A program made the position numbers and the translations under genes. The notes beneath the pieces are model-generated. The model had not been told where the DNA came from and searched no databases. It was given only the letters and a program-made list of their open reading frames with translations. A DNA stretch of 60,000 bases, taken from positions 3,482,501 to 3,542,500 of the forward strand of contig NC_135549.1 of NCBI RefSeq assembly GCF_964340395.1, written 5' to 3'. Position 1 is the stretch's first letter. Each line of letters begins with the position of its first letter. Shown here piece by piece: positions 39,901 to 50,700 of the stretch. This stretch comes from Glandiceps talaboti (taxonomy: Eukaryota; Hemichordata; Enteropneusta; Spengelidae).

Positions 39901-42900
39901 CTGACTGGCAATTGTGCATCATGGTGTTCTGTTAAAGTACATTATGGAATACTGTATGGTGTTGGATATTGTTTAATAGGGAGTACTGAGTATAGCTAAC
40001 ATATGTGTACTACTGGTGTGGTATCATATTCCTCATTCATTCAGATCTAATATGTTTACACTGGGAGAATTCTGTGAATGATAAAAATACCTTGTTTGTT
40101 ATTTAAAAATGAATGGTGATGAAATCTTTTGTATTATCAGAAAGATTTTTTCTGACTTTGAATATCATTTAGGCCTTTAAGTAGCTGGCTGTTAGCCCCC
40201 TCTATCTCTCCTTGACACTTCCTATCCCAACCACCTAACCTTTTAAAATGATATGACATAAAGGCAATTAAGAAGGTTCACTATAATCGGTTGACAATGG
40301 GAAAACAGTCAGCTGTTTTATTGGCTGTATTGTTAGAGATTATGATAATAATGAAAGTATGAGTATTATGTACCAGAGATTACTTACACTGATGTATGTG
40401 TGTGCATACTAGATGTATTTGCACTACAGTGCAATACTGAGAATTAACATTACAAGTGATATGCAAACGAGGGTGCCATCATTCGTTGTACACAAAATCA
40501 CACAATCACACAGCATCCTTTTTTCAGAAATTTGTTGTTTTGGATAAAAATGTGTAATAATATCAGAACCCCATGCCATTCTATTGTGGGTATTCAGGGT
40601 ATTTATATGAATGCTGCAGTGTTCTGTATTTTCACTCGTTACGCATGAAAGTATGGCTGCAAAGAACACTGCAAACAATTGTGCAAATACCCCGAGTATG
40701 CCTCACTTGCACTGTGCCTCATGGGGTGCTGTCATCAGTGGGAACCTAATGTACTAATCACTTCACATTATCTGTGTTTATTTGTACTTCTTACTATATC
40801 CATCATAGGTATTGCAACAACAACTGAAACGTTTTGAAGAGGTGAGAGGCAAATGGAGAAGACAGTCTCAAAAAGATGCAGACATTGCAGACTTCCATAA
40901 TTTAGACCCAGCTCTGCTTGGTGAGCATTTAATGAAACTAGCAGCCAATCAAGAACTACAGTATGATATCCTTCAAGAAGCAATACATCTTAAGTTGGAA
41001 GGTAAGATGTCATTGGAGGAACTTAGCATCAGTTTTAGTATCATTGGTAAAATTGGATGTGAAGTTCAAGGAGACCTGTACATGTAAATTCATGTGGTAT
41101 TAATGTTGGGTTTTTATATAGCGCTTTCCCATGCCTTGTTCAAAGCGCTTTACAATTATTACCCTTGGCTCAGATCAGAAGGAAACAACGACCCTTTTTT
41201 TGAGTTTTCCTCAACTCCCTGGGGAGCTTACAATCCATTGAAACCATTTCAGCACATAGGATTAAAGCATTCACATTGCAAACTACATCCTACCAGGTCC
41301 CCAATTATACAGCTGGGTTGACTAAGGCACAGTCGTGGTTCAAATCTTGCCCAAGGACTTTTATAGCCACTCAGAAACAAACAGCAGGCAGCAACAGGGC
41401 TCGAACCTGCAACCTGTAGATTCCAAGCCAGTCACGCCTCCATCATGACACCACACAGAGAACAAACAGTTTAGCTCAGATGTACTAATAAACTTAAGTT
41501 TATGGCAACATTATCTTATATATGGCCCAGAGCATTTTGAAGAATATCTGTCTCCCTCTGTAATTTTCAATCCTTTAATGCAATGATTGATTACTTACTT
41601 CTTCCCTTGCCCCCCTTTCTCCCTATCTCTCTCTCCCTCCCTTCCTCCCTCCCTCCCTCCCAGTATGTCTACTTATTTCATGTAATAACTATTTTTTCAA
41701 CATTCATGTTACTAATTATTGATCTTACTGTCTTTTCCATCAGAAAAGCGGCGTTTGCTGGCCAAGCAGGGTAGTTTCTCAGATGAGGAGGCAGTCACAG
41801 AGGTTACGGTAGTTTTACTCTCAGATTTACAACAAAAACAACAACTGGAAAGTAATGCAATGAGTACAATCCTGTCCTCAGACAAGGTACAGTCCAAAAT
41901 ATTTCCTGCATTTTTTCTGTACAAATTCCAATTATATTCACCCACTAGATATCTGATATATAGTAGTTTATTTTAAAGAGTTTTCAAATCTGTTTTGATA
42001 AATTCAATATGAAATTAGCCTTACTGAAATGTATCATTTCTTGGTCATACAGGTTCCTTTTTGGAAATATTATTGAATTATTTGAATTCTGATTATTTTT
42101 CACAAATAATTATCAAAGAAAGAAATAATGAACATTACATTCACCAATGTTAATAATGGAACTTTTTGCTCTGAGCTATTAAACTTTTAACAGCTGTTGT
42201 ATGGAAATGGGTTAAAATAATGCCAGCACCATCCTCTGTAACTCTTCCCTGCATAGTTTATGAATATTGTACAACCCCTTTATCATGTATATGGTGGCAG
42301 ATTCCACAATATCTGTAGGGCAACCATATTTATAGGACAACCATATATATAAGACAACCATATTTGTAGGGCAACCATATCGGCGAGGCAACCATATATA
42401 TAGGCCCTTGGGTAAATTTAGATATGCCTATTCACTGAATACTCTGTAATCTTTTCCAGGACGAGGCCCTGTTTGAGAATTTGAAAGAAGACCAGCGAAG
42501 AGCTCGTCGCGAAGGATGGGTGGACAATCTTGCTGCCGTGGTGTTCAATGTCCACACAATGAGAACTATGCGTACTGATAGTATGGCAAGCATTCGTAGT
42601 GAAGATATCAGAACTCTAGAAAATGAACTCAAAAACCTTGATACTGACCTTGAAAAACAGAAGGAAGTAATTAAAGGTTGGTACAAAATCTTTTACTGAG
42701 TATATTTATACTATTTTGTTCCTCCTGTTTTAGGCATACATGTACATATTTAAAAAGAGTTTATAATTGTGTCTGTTAAAGGAAATATGTATAATATTCA
42801 TACAAATATACCTCAATTGTTGTACAGTGAGAATATGAATTAATCTGATTGTAAACGAGAAACTTTCGCTACAAAAAGAAAGAAAGGAATAGATTGGTCT

Positions 42901-44355
42901 TTAATTTTGTTAACCAGTTGTTACATTTATACCAGACAGAGTGATAATTTGTGTGAGGTCTTTGACACTGCTATCGTATTGTAAATCATCATAAAGATGA
43001 TATCATGAAATCACAAATGGTCACTATTTGTCTTTTAGCGAATTTTATTTGGCCTTTCTTGTTCAGTCGCCATCATGTAAGAGATGGTAATGATAGATTT
43101 CAAGACAATGTACTTTGTGTGTGTGTGTGTGTGTGTGTGTGATGAAATACAGCTCCCTATCCATACATACTATAGCAACACCACTCTTGGCTGAGACATG
43201 TCATATTGTATTCCTACAGTGTGATTCTTTTGCATCATTTGATATTTCACTTCTTACTTTCTATTCTCATCTCTTGGAATGTATGTACATGTTGTTTTCT
43301 CTCTCTAGGGCCTGAAAAAAAGCCTCGGCGTAAGTCTGTGCATGTTGCACTCAAACACTCACGCACTTTGTGATGTATGCCCTCTGTGTTTGTGATAAAG
43401 ACTACTTTCGTTTTTATGGTTCATGTACTGTACATGTCAATGTTATGCTGTGTACACTGGATGTATGTTTGGCGCATGTCATTTGCATGTGTAATGTCAC
43501 CTGTCTGTTCACTTTTATGTTACCATGTAGTTATCAAGTGTTGTGTTATGATAGTTGTTCATTGTTGGGGTTCAGCATTTTTTCACTGCCCTGTCATGAA
43601 TGGACAATTGCATTGCACACCTTACCAATGAATGCACTCTTCAAAATGGTTTGGGGCTTAATCTGAGCAAACTGGTATAACTTCCTTGGTTCATATAACT
43701 AACTGTAGAATCCCTCACTTTGAGAAGACAAAGCAGGAATAGACGAACAAGAGAAAATATCACAATAATCTTGTTCACATTTTTTCTCTCTTTAAATGTA
43801 TTAAGCATGTAGTTGTCATATTAATCTGAAGGATCAGATAGGCATTTCTATGATATGAAAATATGCTGATATCGTCTATGCAAATGATGAAAAATATTTT
43901 GTGTGATTCTTTCTGACTGTGACTCTGTATATTTGGACCTAAAGTTGAAAACAATTTATCCTAAACTACTGTACATCTATATGTTAACATGATTTCTTTT
44001 TAACATTTTCATGTGTCTCTCATTCCTATCATCTTTATTATCTCCATTTTCCATCTCTACCTATCTCCATGGATACCATAATTTCACAAATCAGCAAAGA
44101 GTAAGTCTGTCCACTTTTCCATGTTTACACTCTGATATTCACTCAATAGTCAATGTTTGCTTTGTTGTGTTTGTCTGTTTGTTTTTCACTTCCTCTTTAT
44201 GATATTGTTTTGATGTGTATAATACCAAGTATCTATTGCTTCTTGCTATATTTCTTTCATGTACATGTACTAGTACTAGCTAGTCTTTTAATGTAGCTAA
44301 GATGTTTGTCTTTGTACATCATGTTGGGTATGTACTCAGATGTATTTGTTTGTAG

Positions 44356-44407
<52 letters not shown>

Positions 44408-44465
44408 GTCCGTCCATGGGTATGTGTGTGTGTCCATGTGCATTTGTGTTTGCATGTGTATGTAA

Positions 44466-44508
<43 letters not shown>

Positions 44509-46448
44509 AACACATGTGATTGTGTACGTATGTGTGTGACTGTGTCTGTGTCTGTGTCTGTGTATGAAATTTTGAATGCATGTTTTGAAAGCATTTGTAT
44601 GGTTCAGTGTGACACAATACTTTAAATTTTCTCACAGCTTTACAGACGTAAATATTTTCTCATTGGGGTGGGGCGAGGGTGGGGAGGGGAAAGGAGTTGT
44701 ACTTAAGTTATTGCTTTTTTTATTCAATGAAGCATCTATCCCAAGTCTTGGGGTATTACATGTAGTGATAATTGATCATACTCTACAATACATCTATTTG
44801 TTAATCTGACTTTATAATTCTACTTCATTGTCTGCATATGTAATGATGTCTTGGTTCTCATTCCTATCATCTTTATTATCTCCATTTTTCCATCTTATCC
44901 TATCTCCATGGATACCATTACTGTACAAATACAGCAAAGAGTAAGTCTATCTACTTTTCTCTGTTCATGCTGACACTTACTGAGTAATCAGTCAATGTTG
45001 GCGTTGAATGTTAACACACTTCAAAGCACTTTCTCTTTACCATATATATACCTTACGTGTAATGCACCTTATACGTCACCTGTCACCAATCTCGCATTCT
45101 GATTGGTCGAGAGCCCTGCAGATACACAGGCGTATTTTTCACCAACAGCCGTATTTTTGCTTGTTGTATCACGTGATCACTGGACGTCCCCTTGTAAACA
45201 AACCAAGCAGACAACTAGAAATACAGCTATAACCAACATTTCCAAATGCCAAATTTATTGTCAACTGTATGAAATATCATCGTTGTATACATTGTAACAA
45301 GTCTTTGAAATGTATGTTTTGTGTCGGAGGGAAAATGTCAAAAATTCCATGCAGAACGGCGATAGTCCAGATACGGCGAACGCACGGTCGTCACGCGATC
45401 GTGAACATGAATTCCTAAATTTATGAACGATATCAAAATTACCACCACAGAGGGTGCAATTTTTCCTTAACTAGAACAACAAAGTATATCACGAACATTT
45501 CTGTACATTTAATGACGCACTCATTTTTCTGCTGAAGGTTATAAGTTTGAATATATCTTTGAGTGATATGCAAATAGTAAACATTACGTCATACTACTAA
45601 GCAAACGCGCACTCTGATTGGATGATAAAGTTAAGGCAGAGACGTAAACAACCGCACTACAGTCATTAGAGAAGTACGTGATACTACGCCCAAAAGTATA
45701 ACGCGGAAGTGATTTTGTTTTAAAATGAAACAGCATTTTTAGACATTCAAAAATTGAATTTCGTAGTCGCAGGTGACGTATAAGTATGTTATTTGCCAAA
45801 TACAGTTCCACATCTTGCTGCTCGAGGTAATTTTTCCGGTATAACGGCTCGCCTCCGGCTCTCAGTTATTACCGGAAAAATTACCTCTCGCAGCAAGATA
45901 TGGAACGGTATTTGGCAAATAACATGTACATATATATTGCATAGTCAGTATTCTTTCAATGTACTTTAAAGGAGAATGCCACTCTAGGAAATAGATGTAT
46001 TTTCAGAAACTTGGTACTGGTTATTTCATGATTTCATATCACATGAAATTCGCTGGATTGCCAAGAAACACCACAATGAAACTGTCTTTCACCTTTATTA
46101 TTCTCACATTGGTCCACTGTTGCCTCATGTCACATAGCAGACATATTTATGAGATGCACACCATATTCATAACTGTTTATCTAAAGGTAATAAGCACTTA
46201 GGATCATAAACTTGAGTTTCAATTGGTGTTTCTTGGAATTTTTTGTGATGCAAAATCATGAAATAACTCTCCTGAACCCAAAGTTTTTGAATGTATCTAT
46301 TATGAATGTATCCTGTGGGATGTGTGTTTGGATACATGTGTCGAGGGGGAATGTGTGTTTGTGTCTGCATGACTGTGTGTTTGTGTCTGCATGACTGTGT
46401 GTTTGTGTGTGCATGACTGTGTGTGTGTGTGTGTGTGTGTGTCTGTGT

Positions 46449-46482
<34 letters not shown>

Positions 46483-47708
46483 TGATGATTTCCTTCAGTT
46501 AGTATGTCTGCAGCTGAGGACTGCAGTCAGCAAATGATAGGAATCTCACATAAATTTCCATGTCATTGTTGTTTTAAAATAATACTGTTTACCTTTTGAA
46601 AACACAAGGAACTCTTTCAAATTATCTTGGCCTTCTTCAAAACCTGTGACAGAAATTTTGTTTATCCCCACAGAATAAGAAATGTTCTATACCTGTATTA
46701 TTAATGAATAAAAAGCCATTAAAAGTCAAACATTGTAACAAACAAACAGGCCTTATTTCATCTACTATACTAAACAAAATAATACTTGTTTATAGATTTA
46801 GGTATTTCTTGTATTAAAAGTAATGACTTTATTCTGATGGATAGAATCCTTTAATTACACTGATTATTATGCAGTTTTCTCACCTCTTGTTTTTTCAATT
46901 TTTTCCCCACCCATTTCAATCCTTTCTCTCTGTGTATCTCTCTCATTGTCTTATTTCTATCGTATATTTTGACTGCACATATGCATGTTTCTGCACCCTG
47001 GATAGCAGAGCCTCGTAAGTTACTGTAAAGAAAAACTTTTAGTTTGATACTGCCCTCAATGTTTGCTACTAAAATGCTTTTGTTTTTCCAGTCACGCCTG
47101 TTATTTTGTGTACAAGTTTGTTGTTCACAGGTTGCTTTGAATTAGTTTTATGCACTTATATTTCACAATAACTGTTATTTTTTGTTTGTTTGTTTGTTAC
47201 ATTTGCTTTTCTTAACATTTTTCAGTTATGAAACTTTTTTTTTACAATGCAGTAAATAGCATAGAGTACTAATCAAAGAACAGTGTATGAGGTTGCTATG
47301 GTTTAATGTGGTTTGTTATCTAGTCTGCAAAATCAATGTCCTAACCCATTCTAGCTTTGTAGAGTATTCTAACTAGAAAACTGATTGTACTACTACAGGG
47401 TGTTGATAAAATTTTACCCTGACTTCTTTATTTCAACTGTTTATTCACTTAAATTAGAAAAAGCAAGAAGGCAAGGAGATGCTATTGATGCCAAGGCCAT
47501 GCTGGCTGATTTAGAAAAGCAACATGCAGCCAAAAAACAGGTAATTACTTAGTGAACTTTGTAAAATTTGGCATCCCAAAGCTTCACAATTTGGCATTAC
47601 TTCTTATTTCTGGCTGTGTCACCCCCTCACCATATGAAACATGTATATTCATAAATGGACAGGGGATGTTTTCATAATTCATTTTCATTTCTCATAAACT
47701 CAATCTTC

Positions 47709-47741
<33 letters not shown>

Positions 47742-50700
47742 CACACAATGACGAAAAGAAGAGGAATGAATGCCTTGATTTCTTTGATATTTCATCAGGC
47801 TATGAAAGAACAACTTGATAGTCAGAAGGAACAAATGAAAGCCAGGTTATTAATGAAGAAATTAGAACGAGATGAAAAACAGTATGAAACAGTGATGGCA
47901 ATGGCACTGCTACAGACTGCTGAACGAACTCACCAGTTACAAGAAAAGATGCAAAATGCAGAAAGAGATAGACAGGGAGATGTGGTGAGTACTAATGCTG
48001 AAGTAATACTTTATTGATATGTACCAAAATAACAGGGAGATGTGGTGAGTACTAATGCTGTAGTAAAACTTTATTCATATGTACCAAAATAACAGGGAGA
48101 TGTGGTGAGTACTAATGCTGTAGTAAAACTTTATTCATATGTACCAAAATAACAGGGAGATGTGGTGAGTACTAATGCTGTAGTAAAACTTTATTCATAT
48201 GTACCAAAATGACAGGGAGATGTGGTGAGTACTAATGCTGTAGTAAAACTTTATTCATATGTACCAAAATGACAGGGAGATGTGGTGAGTATTAATGTTG
48301 TAGTAAAACTTTATTGATATGTACCAAAATGACAGGGAGATGTGGTGAGTACTAATGCTGTAATAAAACTTTATTCATATGTACCAAAATGACAGGGAGA
48401 TGTGGTGAGTATTAATGTTGTAGTAAAACTTTATTGATATGTACCAAAATGACAGGGAGATGTGGTGAGTACTAATGCTGTAATAAAACTTTATTCATAT
48501 GTACCAAAATGACAGGGAGATGTGGTGAGTATTAATGTTGTAGTAAAACTTTATTCATATGTACCAAAATGACAGGGAGATGTGGTGAGTACTAATGCTG
48601 TAATAAAACTTTATTCATATGTACCAAAATAACAGGGAGATGTGGTGAGTACTAATGCTGTAGTAAAACTTTACTGATATGTACCAAAATGACAGGGAGA
48701 TGTGGTGAGTACTAATGCTGTAGTAAAACTTTATTCATATGTACCAAAATAACAGGGAGATGTGGTGAGTACTAATGCTGTAGTAAAACTTTACTGATAT
48801 GTACCAAAATGACAGGGAGATGTGGTGAGTACTAATGCTGTAGTAAAACTTTACTGATATGTACCAAAATGACAGGGAGATGTGGTGAGTACTAATGCTG
48901 TAGTAAAACTTTATTCATATGTACCAAAATAACAAATGGTCTTACAATTAAATAGATTGGTAAGTCAGGATGTTTATTGTTTGAAAAGATTCAAGACAAA
49001 CAAGTAACTATCTACCAATTGTCAAATCTGTTTTAATCATAATTCTTGATAAAAATAAAGATATTTCATGACTTTTAACCTCCCTGGTTAGCTTTTATTT
49101 ATAAAAATGTAAAACAAAAATGTTTTAATAATATATTTGAGTTGAAAGTACATAAATTAAAATCATACTTATGTTCAGTTCAGTTGAACACTCAAAAAAA
49201 AATGTTTGGTTCCATTGTCAACAGATGAAAGAAAAACTTGCTCAAAGAAGAGAACAGAGAATGAAATCACAGAAAGCAAGAGATGATGCACAGGCAAAGA
49301 AAGAAGAAGAAGAGTCACAAAAGAGGAAAAAAGAGATGGAGGAAGAGAGAAAACAGGTTGAAGAAGCAGCAGCAAAACAAGCTGCAGCAGATGCAGAGGA
49401 TGCACCCAAATCTTCGGGCAAGAGGAGAGATGGGTTACCAGAATTGGTAAAAAGAATGAATATATCATTTCAAACTTTGAGGGCGCACTGTTGATGATCA
49501 GTCATTTCAAACTTTGAGGGTGCACTGTTGATGATCAGTCATTTCAAACTTTGAGGGCGCACTGTTGATGATCAGTCATTTCAAACTTTGAGGGTGCACT
49601 GTTGATGATCAGTCATTTCAAACTTTGAGGGCGCACTGTTGATGACCAAACATCTCGCATTTAGTTTGATCCAAGAACAGACATAGGAAAAGAAAGAAAC
49701 TGAATTTTCTCTGGACATCAAAGAGAAAACACTGTCAAAGTATAAAATATTACGTACTTTCCTGCTGGGAAAATAGTGTTGAAAACATTTCATCAGGCTT
49801 TTCAGAATTGCACTAACGTGTTACATTTTATTATTTTGTAGCCTGGCATGAGACTGAAAAGAGAAAAGACTGTGGTAGACATTAATGTGTCAGACGAAAA
49901 GAAGAAGGAGATATTTACTAACTTAGTGAGAGAACAGACCAGTGCACAGCAAAAAATTGCACAGTCACAACAAAAACAAGCTCAAGTGGTAAGTTTTCAG
50001 TGAATATTTTGTACTAGGTATGCTGGCTATATTTGGATACTTTCCTTAGAAATATTGGTATTGTACTTCTTAAGGCTATTATTTATTATATATGTGTAGA
50101 TTGATGCCCTAATTATTTTTCAGTATTATAAATTTTTGGAAGATAATGTTCAGAGGTTTGTCATTTAGTTGTTCTTTCTCATCAATATATAACTATTAAT
50201 ACTGGAATTATATGGTTTATTTCTCAGCTTCAAGAAAAACTGGAAAAGAAAAAGAACCGTCGTCATAACGAAGCTGCAGCATTGGTTGGTCTGGGAGAGA
50301 GACAGAAAACAATGCTGGTGGAAAGTCAGAAGGTATGAATAAACAAACAACTGTTAGTACATCAGATATTATACCATGCACTAGCCAGGTTCAACAAAAA
50401 ATATGGAATATATACTCTGGCTGCATCACGACAACATGTGTATATGTCATGACAACACACATGCACATTTTAAAATATTCCTGTCAAAAAGTGAAGATTA
50501 ATACAGGAATTGTATAAAAGCAATGTAGATTTGAGATATTTGTCTTAATGTTTTGGAATATTAGAAATGAAATAATGTACTTTTCAATTTGCATCCTGTA
50601 GAATGAACGAGATAGACAGATTACAATGGTAAAAGAACGTATTGCTAGGGTACGATATGAACGGACTATGACTATGAAAGAACAGGGTGCAAAGAACACA

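Larger units (their letters stand above)
44018..45006 (+). repeat. Diverged duplication of a 150-bp segment (44018-44165 and 44858-45006)
   Basis: Both copies read CTCATTCCTATCATCTTTATTATCTCC-like sequence, then CTCCATGGATACCAT, then CAGCAAAGAGTAAGTCT, and later AGTCAATGTT. The copies lie about 840 bases apart. They carry the two identical candidate 6-nt microexons. Confidence 0.8.

Noticed and set aside
43370-43666. 98-codon Cys-rich frame in intron 38
   Set aside because: It has no splice sites, no signal peptide-like start and no partner exon; the sequence is TG-rich intron.
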